A stretch of DNA of 59,644 bases. Source: Bryobacterales bacterium. GTDB taxonomy: Bacteria; Acidobacteriota; Terriglobia; Bryobacterales; Bryobacteraceae. The stretch covers positions 1 through 59,644 of the forward strand of contig JAEUQG010000284.1 in assembly GCA_016789755.1 (NCBI GenBank), read 5' to 3'. Below are positions 34,671-44,001 of this stretch, piece after piece; position 1 is the stretch's first letter, and each line of letters opens with the position of its first letter. A program made the translations under genes and the position numbers. The notes under the pieces are model-generated. The model saw only the letters and a program-made list of their open reading frames with translations. It ran no database searches and was not told the origin of the DNA.

Positions 34671-34963
34671 ACCCCGAGATGCCGACGATGCCGCATGCGG
34701 AGCATTCGGATCCGGAATTCCGGTGGTATCACAAGGTAGCGGCGGTGGTGTTTGCGATCTTCTGTTTCGAGTTGGGGGTCTTCCTGCTGGTGTTTCCGTG
34801 GCTGGATTTCTGGGAGCAGAATTTCTTCGCTACGTGGAACCATACGCTGCAGCAGTTGTGGATGAACTCGTATTTTCGGGGGACGGTGAGCGGGTTGGGG
34901 CTGGTGAACATTTTTGTGTCGTTTATTGAGATTGTGCGGCTGCGTCGATTTTCGGGGGACTGA
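34667..34963 (+). CDS. Small two-helix membrane protein of unknown function
   Basis: A 98-residue protein, translationally coupled to rnhB (ATGA overlap). After a soluble N-terminus of about 22 residues it has two hydrophobic segments: about 25-46 ('VAAVVFAIFCFELGVFLLVF') and about 72-92 ('GTVSGLGLVNIFVSFIEIV'). They are separated by an aromatic-rich amphipathic loop ('FWEQNFFATWNHTLQQLW'). Coupling and codon use support a real gene. I do not recognise the family. Confidence 0.75.
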   Translation: MNPEMPTMPHAEHSDPEFRWYHKVAAVVFAIFCFELGVFLLVFPWLDFWEQNFFATWNHTLQQLWMNSYFRGTVSGLGLVNIFVSFIEIVRLRRFSGD

Positions 34964-35160
34964 ACGCTCTAGGGTGTGAGCGAGGGTCTGAATATCCCCA
35001 CCAAACCTTCCCCCAGTACCATCCAATGTGATACTCTACCGTTCAATGAAGTTTTATTGGCGTTCGCCCGAATTAGGGGCAAACTGCTACATACTGGGAA
35101 AAGTTGTACGTTGGTTCAGTCTGAATTAGAAAATATCGATTGCGAGTGAGAGAGGGTACG

Positions 35161-36957
35161 ATGAGTACACAGCCGTTTGGACCTAAGCCGAACATGGGAA
35201 GCGGGTTAGTACAGATTAACAGCTCCGTGGAAGAAATCATCCAGCAACGGCTGGCTGAGGAACGCGCGCGGCTGGAGCGGGAAGCCGGACTGGAACAAAA
35301 AGAAGTCCACCACTTCAAGCGGCCGACGGAGCGGACTTTCAACGCGCATCAGCGCGGACATACGACGCTGCTGTTCGGCGGACTGACGTGGAAGCATGAG
35401 AAATTAATCCATGGGGCGCTGGAAGGGCTCGGGTACTTGGCGGAGTCGCTGCCGACGCCCGATGTGGCGGCGTTCCAGTTGGGCAAGGAGTATGGCAATA
35501 ACGGCCAGTGTAATCCCACCTACTTTACGGTAGGGAATCTGGTGCAGTATCTGCAGAGCTTGGAGGAGCAGGGCCTCACCAAACAGGAGATTGTGGACCG
35601 GTACGTGTTTTTTACGGCCGGGGCGTGCGGTCCGTGCCGGTTCGGGATGTATGAGGCGGAATACAGGCTGGCGCTGCGCAATGCGGGATTCGATGGGTTC
35701 CGCGTGCTGCTGTTCCAGCAGTCGGGGGGATTGAGCCAGTCCGATGCGGAAGCGGGGCTGGAGATGAACCTGGACTTCTTTCTGGGGATTCTGAACGCGC
35801 TGAACTGCGGGGATATCGTCAATGAAGTGGCGTACGCGATTCGCCCGTTCGAGGTAAAGGCGGGACAGACGGACGAGGTGCTGGACAACGTCACCGATTA
35901 CCTGCACGAGGTCTTCAAGAAGAAGCAGCCGTGGCAGGTGGGTGAAGATCTGCCCGGGTTTTTGAACGGTTTCAAAGATACGACCGAGTACATCGGCAAG
36001 TTTGTGAACCAGCTTCGATCAGAAGATGTGACGGCGTCGCTCAACCGCTGCCGTGAGATGTACGACGAAGTGGAAGTGGACCGTTTGCGGATCAAGCCGA
36101 TCGTGAAGATCACGGGCGAGTTTTGGGCGCAGACGACGGAAGGGGACGGGAACTTCAACATGTTCCGGTTCCTGGAGCGGGAAGGGGCGCAGGTGCTGGT
36201 GGAGCCGATCGGCACCTGGATCATGTATATGATCCACCAGGTGATTCAGAAGTACGCCGACACCAAGGGGCTGGAGGAAGGGGCAGTGCTGCCTCCGATC
36301 TGGCAACTGGGCAAGCGCATGAAGATCGAATACAGCTTCCGGAACAAGGTAGCGAAGCTGAAGCTGGCGGAAGCGATTTTCAAGCGCGAGTATCACCGCA
36401 TTGTGGACGCGCTGGGCGGGCTGGCGCATCACTTGGCCGATCAGTATGAATTGCAGCGCATGGGGCATCCGTTCTACAACTCGCGGGCGGGCGGCGGCGA
36501 AGGGCATTTGGAAGTCGCCAAGAACATTTATTATTCGAACAAAGATCTGGCCCACATGGTGCTGAGTCTGAAGCCGTTCGGGTGCATGCCTTCGACGCAA
36601 TCGGACGGGGCGCAGGCAGCGGTGACGGGCACCTATAAGGACATGATCTTCCTTCCGATCGAGACTTCGGGAGAAGGGGAGATCAACGCCCACAGCCGCG
36701 TGCAGATGGCGCTCGGCGAAGCGAAGAACAAGGCGAAGAACGAATTCGCCGAGGTGCTGCAGCGAAGCGGGCTGACGTTGGAGGATTGCCGGGCGTTCGT
36801 GGAAGCGCATCCGGAGACGAAGAAACCGATGTACCATGTGCCTCACACGAAGGGTGTGGTGGGCACAGCCGCCAACTTTGTTCTTCATATCGCGGAGCGG
36901 ATGAAGAAGGAAGGCTGGCAGCCCCAACCCATGGCCGCGGCCGCTCACGTAAACTGA
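35161..36957 (+). CDS. HgdB-like iron-sulfur protein (2-hydroxyacyl-CoA dehydratase component family)
   Basis: A 598-residue cytoplasmic protein related to the large subunits that are activated by BcrAD/HgdC 'archerases'. Visible Cys that could ligand iron-sulfur clusters are C117 ('NGQCNPTY'), C156-x-x-C159 ('AGACGPCRFGMYEAE'), C216 ('LNCGDIV') and C475 ('PFGCMPSTQ'). The C-terminal part ('NSRAGGGEGHLEVAKNIYY', 'IFLPIETSGEGEINAHSRV') resembles the paired-domain fold of these reductases. It lies 37 bases before its probable activase. ATG 35161 has a GAGAGAGG site and is preferred over the codon at 35140. The substrate is unknown. Confidence 0.75.
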   Translation: MSTQPFGPKPNMGSGLVQINSSVEEIIQQRLAEERARLEREAGLEQKEVHHFKRPTERTFNAHQRGHTTLLFGGLTWKHEKLIHGALEGLGYLAESLPTPDVAAFQLGKEYGNNGQCNPTYFTVGNLVQYLQSLEEQGLTKQEIVDRYVFFTAGACGPCRFGMYEAEYRLALRNAGFDGFRVLLFQQSGGLSQSDAEAGLEMNLDFFLGILNALNCGDIVNEVAYAIRPFEVKAGQTDEVLDNVTDYLHEVFKKKQPWQVGEDLPGFLNGFKDTTEYIGKFVNQLRSEDVTASLNRCREMYDEVEVDRLRIKPIVKITGEFWAQTTEGDGNFNMFRFLEREGAQVLVEPIGTWIMYMIHQVIQKYADTKGLEEGAVLPPIWQLGKRMKIEYSFRNKVAKLKLAEAIFKREYHRIVDALGGLAHHLADQYELQRMGHPFYNSRAGGGEGHLEVAKNIYYSNKDLAHMVLSLKPFGCMPSTQSDGAQAAVTGTYKDMIFLPIETSGEGEINAHSRVQMALGEAKNKAKNEFAEVLQRSGLTLEDCRAFVEAHPETKKPMYHVPHTKGVVGTAANFVLHIAERMKKEGWQPQPMAAAAHVN

Positions 36958-36994
36958 TAAACTGTAGGACCTCTCTGCCCGGAGTGCAAAAGCA

Positions 36995-39900
36995 ATGAAC
37001 AAGAAGTTCATGATCGGCATGGACGTCGGCTCGACGACTGTCAAGAGCGTGGTGGTTGACGCAGCCACGGATGAAATCTTATGGCGGGACTATCAGCGGC
37101 ATGACACGAAGCAGCCGGAGAAGTGTCTCGAATTCCTGAAGCGCTTTGAAGAAGAGGTTGATGGCTTCCGGCCGGAGAATGCCCGCATGTTCATTACGGG
37201 CTCAGGCGGCTCGGGGCTGGGGAAGTTTCTCGGCTCGAAGTTCGTGCAGGAAGTGAACGCGGTTTCGCTGGCTGTGGAGAAGCTGTATCCGGAGTGCGGC
37301 AGCGTCATCGAGTTGGGCGGGCAGGACGCGAAGATCATCATCTTCAAGGAAGACCCGGAGACGGGGCGGAAGAAGAAGATTCCTTCGATGAACGACAAGT
37401 GCGCCGGGGGCACGGGAGCGGTGATCGACAAGATCAACGCGAAGCTGCGGATTCCGGCGGACGAGTTGTGCAACATGGGCTACAAGGGGCTGCGGTTGCA
37501 CCCTGTGGCGGGCAAGTGCGGGGTGTTTGCGGAGACGGACATCAACGGGTTGCAGAAGAGCGGGGTGCCGGCGGATGAGCTCATGGCCTCGCTGTTCGAG
37601 GCGATCGTGATGCAGAACCTGAGCGTGCTGACGCGCGGGAATACGCTGCGTCCGGTGGTGCTGCTGCTGGGCGGGCCGAACTGTTACATCACGGGGATGC
37701 GCGATTGCTGGAAGCACAACATTCCGAAGATTTGGGAAGAGCGCAACTACCCGCTGCCGGAAGGCGTGCCTCCGGAGGATCTGATCCGGACGCCGGACAA
37801 CGCGCAGTATTTCGCGGCGATCGGGGCGGTGGAGTTCGGCAAGACGGAAGACGAGCACATCGGGCAGTACGTCGGCTACGAGAAGCTGAAGTGGTACATC
37901 GAAGTGGGGCGCGACGAGGAGAAGAAGAAGAAGGGCGGCAACGGCGGGTTGGCGAAGAGCGCCGAAGACCTGGACAGCTTCAAAGACCGGTACAAGCACA
38001 AGAAGTTCATTCCTTCGACTTTTGAGCCGGGGGAGGTGGTGGAAGGGTTCATCGGGATTGACGGCGGTTCCACTTCGACGAAGGCGGTACTGATCTCGAA
38101 GGACAAAGAGCGGCGGATTCTGGCGAAGGCGTATCAGCTCTCGAAGGGCAATCCGATTGAAGATACGATGGACATTTTCGCCAAGCTGGAACAGCAGATC
38201 ACCGATCAGGGCGCGACGCTGAAGGTTCTGGGCGTCGGGACCACGGGCTACGCGAAAGACATATTGAAGGATGTGATCGGGGCCGATGCGGCGCTGGTGG
38301 AAACCGTGGCGCATACGCAGGCCGGGCTGCATTTCTATAAGAATGTCGATGTGATTTGCGATGTCGGCGGGCAGGACATCAAGATCATTATTCTGAAGAA
38401 CGGGCGAGTGAAGGATTTCAAGCTGAACACGCAATGTTCGGCGGGGAACGGTTACTTCCTGCAATCGACGGCGCAAGGCTTCGGCTATCCGGTGGAACAA
38501 TTCGCGGATGTGGCGTTCGGGGCAAACGGGTATCCGCAGTTCGGATACGGCTGCGCGGTATTCATGCAGAGCGACATTGTCGATTTCCAGCGGCAGGGCT
38601 GGAAGCCGGAAGAGATCATGGCGGGATTGTGCAACGTTCTGCCTAAGAACATCTGGCTGTACGTGTCGCAGATTCCGAATCTATCGGCGATCGGGTCGAC
38701 GTTCCTGCTGCAGGGCGGGACGCAATACAACCTGGCGGCGGTGAAGTCTCAGGTGGATTTCATCGAGTCGCGGTTCAAGGGCAAAGAACAGCAGGCGAAC
38801 GTGATTGTGCATGAGCACTGCGGCGAAGCCGGCGCGATCGGCGCTGGTTTGGAAGCAGGCCGGTTGTGGGACAACGGGCGGCAATCGACGTTCATCGGCA
38901 TGCGGGCGGTGCAGGAGATCAGCTATAAGACGACGCGAAACGAGCAGACGCGCTGCTACTTCTGCAAGAACAAGTGCCTGCGCACGTTCATCGACGTGAA
39001 GACGAGCGTGCTGTCCGAAGACGCATATATTCCGAAGAAGACGAAGGTGCCGCTCGAATCGGGCTCGCAGCGTCTGATCATTGCCACGTGCGAAAAAGGC
39101 ACGGTGGAAGACATCAACGACATGCGGAATATCAAGGGGAAGCTGGACGCGGTAAAGAAGGCGAACCCGAATTTCGTGGAGATTGCGGCGCGGCAGGTGT
39201 TCAAGGCTCCCGATGCGCCGAACGTGTCGGATCCGCTGCCGAAGTTCCAGTTCACGGCAGCGCAGAAGAAGCGCGCGGAACTGATGAAGAAGCGCGGGGA
39301 GATCCGGATCGGGATGCCGCGGGTGCTGAACATGTACTCGCAGGCTCCGGTGTTCACGGGCTATTTCGCATCGTTGGGGATCAAGACGGAGAACATGGTG
39401 TGGTCCGACTACACGTCGGAGACGCTCTACAAAGAAGGCGGCAAGCGCGGTTCGATCGACCCTTGCTTCCCGTCGAAGCTGGGTATTCCGCACGTGCACA
39501 ATCTGCTGTATGTGCAGCATGCGAAGAAGCCGCTCGATTACATTTTCTTCCCGATGATCGACTGTCTGACGTCGGACCTGTCGCACACGCAGGCGACGCG
39601 GTCGTGTCCGACGGTGGCGACGACTCCGGAAGCGGCGAAAGCGGCGTTCATCAAAGAGGGCGATCTGTTCGCGGAGAAAGGGACGGCGTTCCTGGGGACG
39701 TTTGTGAACATCGGCAAGCGCGACATGTTCGAGCGGCAGATGTACGAACAGTTCAAGGACATTTTCGGACTATCGGCGGAAGAGAACCGGCGCGCGGTGG
39801 AAGAAGGGTTCCGGGCACTGGATTACTTCAACAACGTCACGATGCGCGGCGCGGCGAGGGAAGTGCTGGAGCAGTTGGAGCAGGAGCAGCGGCTGGGCGT

Positions 39901-40579
39901 GGTGTTGTTAGGGCGCCCGTATCATAACGACCCCGGGGTGAACCACGAGATTCTGGAGGAATTCCAGAAGCTTGGATATCCGGTGTTCACGCAGGATGCT
40001 CTGCCGATTGACGACGACATGATCTGGCGTTTGTTCGGAGCGGAAGTGGAAGCGGGAGAGATTCCGCATCCGATGGCTGTGACGGACGTGTGGAAGAACT
40101 CGTATTCGGAGAACACGACGCGCAAAATTTGGGGTGCGAAGTATGTGGCGCGCCATCCGAATCTTGTGGCGCTGGAATTGTCGAGTTTCAAGTGCGGCCA
40201 CGACGCTCCGATTTACACCGTGGTGGAAGAGATTGTGGAGCATTCGGGGACTCCGTATTTCTGCTTCAAGGACATCGATGAGAACAAGCCGACGGGCTCG
40301 ATCAAGATCCGCACGGAGACGATCGGGTACTTCCTGAAGCGCTACCGGGAAGACATGGTGGTGCATGGGAAGAAGAAGTCGGACATCGAGACAAAGCTGG
40401 CGGAGTTCGAGGAACGGCTGCGGCGGCAATTGCTGAAGGAGAAGCTGGAGAAGCTGAACCATCCGGACGAGGCGGTGAAGAACTCGCTCGATCAGGGAGC
40501 GATGCCGACGATTCACGTGAGCGTGGGACAGCTTGCGGCGGCGAAAGCTCCGCAGCAACCGCGTGTCAGCGGCGACTGA
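36995..40579 (+). CDS. Giant acyl-CoA dehydratase activase: two BcrAD/BadFG ATPase domains plus DUF2229
   Basis: A 1194-residue protein. Two ASKHA-fold ATPase repeats are seen: repeat 1 ('GMDVGSTTVKSVV', 'ELGGQDAKIII') and repeat 2 from about residue 350 ('GIDGGSTSTKAVL', 'DVGGQDIKIII'). Each keeps the cluster-ligand Cys pair of HgdC: C136 and C175 in repeat 1, C481 and C520 in repeat 2, both 39 apart. A C-x2-C-x3-C group (C654, C657, C661) precedes the DUF2229 region (from about 769), with more Cys in 'DPCFPSKLGIPH' and 'MIDCLTSD'. The family uses ATP hydrolysis to push low-potential electrons from a shared [4Fe-4S] cluster into a partner, here most likely the upstream HgdB-like protein. Confidence 0.85.
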   Translation: MNKKFMIGMDVGSTTVKSVVVDAATDEILWRDYQRHDTKQPEKCLEFLKRFEEEVDGFRPENARMFITGSGGSGLGKFLGSKFVQEVNAVSLAVEKLYPECGSVIELGGQDAKIIIFKEDPETGRKKKIPSMNDKCAGGTGAVIDKINAKLRIPADELCNMGYKGLRLHPVAGKCGVFAETDINGLQKSGVPADELMASLFEAIVMQNLSVLTRGNTLRPVVLLLGGPNCYITGMRDCWKHNIPKIWEERNYPLPEGVPPEDLIRTPDNAQYFAAIGAVEFGKTEDEHIGQYVGYEKLKWYIEVGRDEEKKKKGGNGGLAKSAEDLDSFKDRYKHKKFIPSTFEPGEVVEGFIGIDGGSTSTKAVLISKDKERRILAKAYQLSKGNPIEDTMDIFAKLEQQITDQGATLKVLGVGTTGYAKDILKDVIGADAALVETVAHTQAGLHFYKNVDVICDVGGQDIKIIILKNGRVKDFKLNTQCSAGNGYFLQSTAQGFGYPVEQFADVAFGANGYPQFGYGCAVFMQSDIVDFQRQGWKPEEIMAGLCNVLPKNIWLYVSQIPNLSAIGSTFLLQGGTQYNLAAVKSQVDFIESRFKGKEQQANVIVHEHCGEAGAIGAGLEAGRLWDNGRQSTFIGMRAVQEISYKTTRNEQTRCYFCKNKCLRTFIDVKTSVLSEDAYIPKKTKVPLESGSQRLIIATCEKGTVEDINDMRNIKGKLDAVKKANPNFVEIAARQVFKAPDAPNVSDPLPKFQFTAAQKKRAELMKKRGEIRIGMPRVLNMYSQAPVFTGYFASLGIKTENMVWSDYTSETLYKEGGKRGSIDPCFPSKLGIPHVHNLLYVQHAKKPLDYIFFPMIDCLTSDLSHTQATRSCPTVATTPEAAKAAFIKEGDLFAEKGTAFLGTFVNIGKRDMFERQMYEQFKDIFGLSAEENRRAVEEGFRALDYFNNVTMRGAAREVLEQLEQEQRLGVVLLGRPYHNDPGVNHEILEEFQKLGYPVFTQDALPIDDDMIWRLFGAEVEAGEIPHPMAVTDVWKNSYSENTTRKIWGAKYVARHPNLVALELSSFKCGHDAPIYTVVEEIVEHSGTPYFCFKDIDENKPTGSIKIRTETIGYFLKRYREDMVVHGKKKSDIETKLAEFEERLRRQLLKEKLEKLNHPDEAVKNSLDQGAMPTIHVSVGQLAAAKAPQQPRVSGD

Positions 40580-40601
40580 ACATTTGCGGTATCAATAGGG
40601 G

Positions 40602-42038
40602 ATGCTTGGCTTTTTTCTGATTGCCGCATCCCCGTTGCTGGCCCAGCCTCTTCCACAGTCCGCCGATGTCGGCGCGCCCGCCCATAAAGGGATGTCGCGG
40701 CTGGAGGGAGGCGTGTATCGCATCAGCGCCTCCGGCACGAACATGTGGGGGACGAGCGATGCCTTCCATTTCGTGCACGATCAATTCGCGGGCGATGTGT
40801 CGATTGAGGCGAAGGTGGAGTGGGTGGGTGAGGGAAAGAATCCTCATCGTAAGGCGGGGCCGATTCTGCGGGCGAGTCTGGATGCGGACGCGCCTTATGC
40901 GGATTTCGTTTTTCACGGCTCTGGAGAACTGGCGCTGCAATACCGCAAGGTGAAGGGCGGACCGACGGCGGAGATTCAGACGACGATACGGCCACCGCTG
41001 GTGGCGCGGCTGGAACGGCACGGGGATGTGATCTCGGCGGAGGTTTCGCGCGACGGACGGGCGTGGAGCCCGGTAGGCGCGCTGACGCTCGCCATGCCGG
41101 AGCGGATTTACGGTGGGCTGGCGGTATGCTCGCACGACGATACGGTGAGCGAGACGGCTCTGTTCCGCGATGTGAAGGTGGAAGCGCGCGGGGTGGTGGT
41201 GAAGCGCGTGACGGAGAGCACGCTGGAGGTTCTGGACATTGAAACGAAACAGCGGCAAATTGTTCGGAGGGCCAAGGAGCATTTCGAGGCTCCCAACTGG
41301 TCGAGAGACAACGAACTGATCTACAACGCGGGCGGGCGGCTGTACAGGATTGCGGCGGGCGGTGGACCGCCGGCGGCGATCGACACGGGGGAGCGGATCC
41401 GGTGCAACAACGACCACGGGATTTCGCCGGACGGCAAGTGGCTGGCGATCAGCGATGGGAGCGCGAGCCGGCAGTCGCAGATCTACATTCTGCCGTTTGG
41501 CGGAGGCATTCCGCGGTTGATTACGCCGCAATTTCCCTCGTACTGGCACGGGTGGTCGCCGGACGGGAAGACGCTGGCGTATTGCGCGCGGCGGAACGAC
41601 AACTTCGACATTTACACGATTCCGGCCGAGGGCGGCGAGGAAAAGCGTCTTACCACGGCGGAAGGGCTGGATGACGGGCCGGACTATTCGCCGGACGGCA
41701 AGTACATTTACTTTAATTCGGTGCGCAGCGGGGTAATGCGCATTTGGCGAATGCTGGCGGATGGTACGGATCAGCGGATGTTTATCGAAGGGAGTGATTC
41801 GGCGGATTGGTTCGCGCATCCGTCGCCGGATGGGAAGTGGGTTGTGTACCTCTCGTTCGAGAAAACAGTGGAGGGGCATCCGGCGAACAAGGATGTGACG
41901 CTGAAGCTGGTTCCGGCCGACGGGGGAAGGCCGCGGGTGATTGCGACGCTATTCGGAGGACAGGGGACGATCAATGTGCCATCGTGGTCCGCCGACAGCA
42001 AGCGGATCGCGTTCGTCAGCTACCGGTTAGTGCCGTAA
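40602..42038 (+). CDS. Secreted PD40/TolB-type propeller protein with an N-terminal lectin-like domain
   Basis: A 478-residue exported protein (MLGFFLIAASPLLAQ leader). Residues about 25-200 resemble a DUF1349/concanavalin-like domain ('GGVYRISASGTNMWGTSDAFHFV', 'GKNPHRKAGPILRASLDADA' in separate blocks). The rest is a TolB-like beta-propeller with repeated 'SPDGKWLAISD', 'SPDGKTLAYCAR', 'SPDGKYIYFNSV', 'SPDGKWVVYLSF' blades. Such proteins often bind carbohydrates or act as scaffolds in the periplasm. ATG 40602 lies 22 bases after the activase stop, and the acetamidase-like gene follows after 17 bases. Function is unknown. Confidence 0.82.
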   Translation: MLGFFLIAASPLLAQPLPQSADVGAPAHKGMSRLEGGVYRISASGTNMWGTSDAFHFVHDQFAGDVSIEAKVEWVGEGKNPHRKAGPILRASLDADAPYADFVFHGSGELALQYRKVKGGPTAEIQTTIRPPLVARLERHGDVISAEVSRDGRAWSPVGALTLAMPERIYGGLAVCSHDDTVSETALFRDVKVEARGVVVKRVTESTLEVLDIETKQRQIVRRAKEHFEAPNWSRDNELIYNAGGRLYRIAAGGGPPAAIDTGERIRCNNDHGISPDGKWLAISDGSASRQSQIYILPFGGGIPRLITPQFPSYWHGWSPDGKTLAYCARRNDNFDIYTIPAEGGEEKRLTTAEGLDDGPDYSPDGKYIYFNSVRSGVMRIWRMLADGTDQRMFIEGSDSADWFAHPSPDGKWVVYLSFEKTVEGHPANKDVTLKLVPADGGRPRVIATLFGGQGTINVPSWSADSKRIAFVSYRLVP

Positions 42039-42055
42039 TCGGGTAGTATGGCGGG

Positions 42056-43048
42056 ATGATTGTTCTGCTTGTTCTTGCCGCGGCATGCTTGCCGGCTGAG
42101 ACCCACCAGATTGTTCCGACGAAGCTGTACAACTCATTCGATCACCGGCATCCGGTGCTGGCCCGGATTCGCTCGGGCGATACGGTGGTGACGAAGACCG
42201 CCGATGCTGGGGGCTACGATTGGAACGGGAAGAAGGCGGGGGAGCGGGGCAATCCGCTGACGGGTCCGTTTTATGTGGAAGGGGCGGCGCCTGGGGATTC
42301 GATCGCGATCCGGTTCACGCGGATCCGGATGAACCGCAACTACGGGTTCACGACGTACCGGCTGGGGGCGTACGCGGTGACTCCTGAATCGATGGAGCGC
42401 ACCTATGGGCGGAGTTATCAGAAGGGCGCGGTGGTTCCGGAGCGCGACGACATCGTGAGGTGGAATATCGACCTGGCGAAGGCGACGGTGAAACTGAGCG
42501 CGCCGCAAAGCAAGGTGCATGCGATGGAGTTCCAGGCGAAGCCGATGCTTGGGTGCGCGGGTGTGGCGGCGCCGGGAGTGTTTGCTCCGACATCGGGGAT
42601 ATCGGGCAATTACGGCGGCAACATGGACTACAACCGGCTGGTGGAAGGGACGACGTTATACCTGCCGGTGTTTCATGCGGGGGCGCTGTTTTTTATCGGG
42701 GACGGGCACGCGCTGCAGGGCGATGGCGAGCCGACGGGGACGGGTGTGGAGACATCGATGGATGTGACCTTCGAGGTAGTGGTGCGCAAAGGGGTGGGAC
42801 TCGAAAATCCGCGGCTGGAGACGGCGGAGTGGATAGTGTCGATCGGGAGCCAGCCGGAGTTTGTGAGCTCACTCGATCGGACGATTCGCGTGGCGACGAC
42901 CGACATGGTGGAGTGGCTGGTGCGGGAGTACAAGATGGAGCCGTGGGCGGCGCATCTGCTGATCGGCTATCGCGGGCAGTACGATGTGATTACGGTGGGC
43001 GGATCGATGGGGCTGCGGCTGTCGAAAGCGGATTTGCCGAAGCGGTGA
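42056..43048 (+). CDS. Acetamidase/formamidase family protein, exported
   Basis: A 330-residue FmdA/AmdA-family protein with a signal peptide (MIVLLVLAAACLPAETHQ), which is unusual for this mostly cytoplasmic amidase family. Family features are 'NPLTGPFYVEGAAPGDSIAI', 'PMLGCAGVAAP', 'GGNMDYNRLVEGTTLYLPVF' and 'GALFFIGDGHALQGDGE' (the zinc/active-site region with conserved D and H). It probably hydrolyses a small amide outside the cytoplasm. The ATG is only 6 bases after a TAGTAT hexamer that could be a -10 element. The next gene is convergent and ends 3 bases downstream. Confidence 0.9.
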   Translation: MIVLLVLAAACLPAETHQIVPTKLYNSFDHRHPVLARIRSGDTVVTKTADAGGYDWNGKKAGERGNPLTGPFYVEGAAPGDSIAIRFTRIRMNRNYGFTTYRLGAYAVTPESMERTYGRSYQKGAVVPERDDIVRWNIDLAKATVKLSAPQSKVHAMEFQAKPMLGCAGVAAPGVFAPTSGISGNYGGNMDYNRLVEGTTLYLPVFHAGALFFIGDGHALQGDGEPTGTGVETSMDVTFEVVVRKGVGLENPRLETAEWIVSIGSQPEFVSSLDRTIRVATTDMVEWLVREYKMEPWAAHLLIGYRGQYDVITVGGSMGLRLSKADLPKR

Positions 43049-43051
43049 GAG

Positions 43052-43954
43052 TTATTTCGTTTTGGAGAGCATGCCGGGCAGCCAGGCGGTGAACCACTGG
43101 CGCAATTCGGCGGCGGAGCGTTCGGTTTCTTCGGCGAAGGGGATGGCGCGGGCGCCCATTTTGAGGCCGCGCGTGGACAAGCATTCGCGGATGCCCAGGG
43201 GGCCGGGGAAACGGTCAATGCGGTGGATGAACTCATCGAGGAGGAGGGAAAGCTCGGCGATGCGGAGTTCGTTTCCGCTGACGACGGCGGCATCCAAGGC
43301 GATGAGGAGTTCGGGGACGGCGGCGGCGCAGCCGGAGATGACGCCATCGGCTCCGCGGCGGCGGCCTTCGACGAATACATTGTCGTTGCCGACGATGAGG
43401 GGGAATTCGATCTTGCGGCGGACGCGGAGGAGTTCGGTGAGGTATTCGAGATTGCCGCTGGAATCTTTGATGCCGGCGGCGCGTCCGGATTCGAGCAACT
43501 CGCAGGCAACTTCGATGGGGATGGGATTGTTGAAGAAGGGCAGGTTGTAGAGCAGGACGGGGACACGTTCGCTGAATTCGTCGGTGAGATCGAGGAAGTA
43601 CTGGCGGATTTCGGGGGCGGCATAGCGGAAGTAGGTGGGGGGCTGAATCATGACGCCGGCGGCTCCGTTGGCGGCGGCGTGTTCGATGATTGCTCGGGAT
43701 TCTTCGAAACAGGAATGGGTGGCGTTGACGATGACGGGTACGCGGCTGCGTTTGATGGCCATGTGGGCGAGGCGGACGCGGTCTTCGACGGTGAAGTGGG
43801 GGAATTCGCCGGTGGCTCCGAAGAGGGCGATAGCACGGACACCGGAGTGACAGAGAAAGTCGATGACTTCGAGGCAGGCGGCGAGGTCCATCTGGTAGGA
43901 ATCGGGACGGGAGGGAGTGACGGCGGCGGCCATAGGGCCGGTGAAGGGAAGCAT
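43052..43954 (-). CDS. Dihydrodipicolinate synthase (DapA) family aldolase
   Basis: A 300-residue class I aldolase/lyase. The Schiff-base Lys is K163 in 'AAGIKDSSGN' and the catalytic Tyr is Y136 in 'LLYNLPFFNNPI'. The N-terminal 'GATGEFPHFTVEDRVRL' replaces the G-T-T-G-E of DapA. Without further data it may be a sugar-acid aldolase (for example KDG-type), an N-acetylneuraminate lyase or a true DapA; no lysine genes are nearby. ATG 43954 gives 'MLPFTGPMAAAVTP', the normal start. The longer open frame upstream, to 44398, is a shadow of the metallophosphoesterase gene. Confidence 0.88.
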   Translation of the reverse strand: MLPFTGPMAAAVTPSRPDSYQMDLAACLEVIDFLCHSGVRAIALFGATGEFPHFTVEDRVRLAHMAIKRSRVPVIVNATHSCFEESRAIIEHAAANGAAGVMIQPPTYFRYAAPEIRQYFLDLTDEFSERVPVLLYNLPFFNNPIPIEVACELLESGRAAGIKDSSGNLEYLTELLRVRRKIEFPLIVGNDNVFVEGRRRGADGVISGCAAAVPELLIALDAAVVSGNELRIAELSLLLDEFIHRIDRFPGPLGIRECLSTRGLKMGARAIPFAEETERSAAELRQWFTAWLPGMLSKTK

Positions 43955-44001
43955 CACTGAGATTGTATCGTCTAGGCCTTGCCCTTGAGTGCGGCCAGCG
44001 G

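Noticed and set aside
35104..35132. TTGTAC-N17-TAGAAA as a promoter of the HgdB-like gene
   Set aside because: The -10 match is poor; other equally weak pairs exist nearby, so no single promoter can be supported.
43223..43960. Acidic Gly-rich open frame opposite the DapA-family gene
   Set aside because: It mirrors the codon pattern of the real minus-strand gene, which has catalytic Tyr and Lys motifs.
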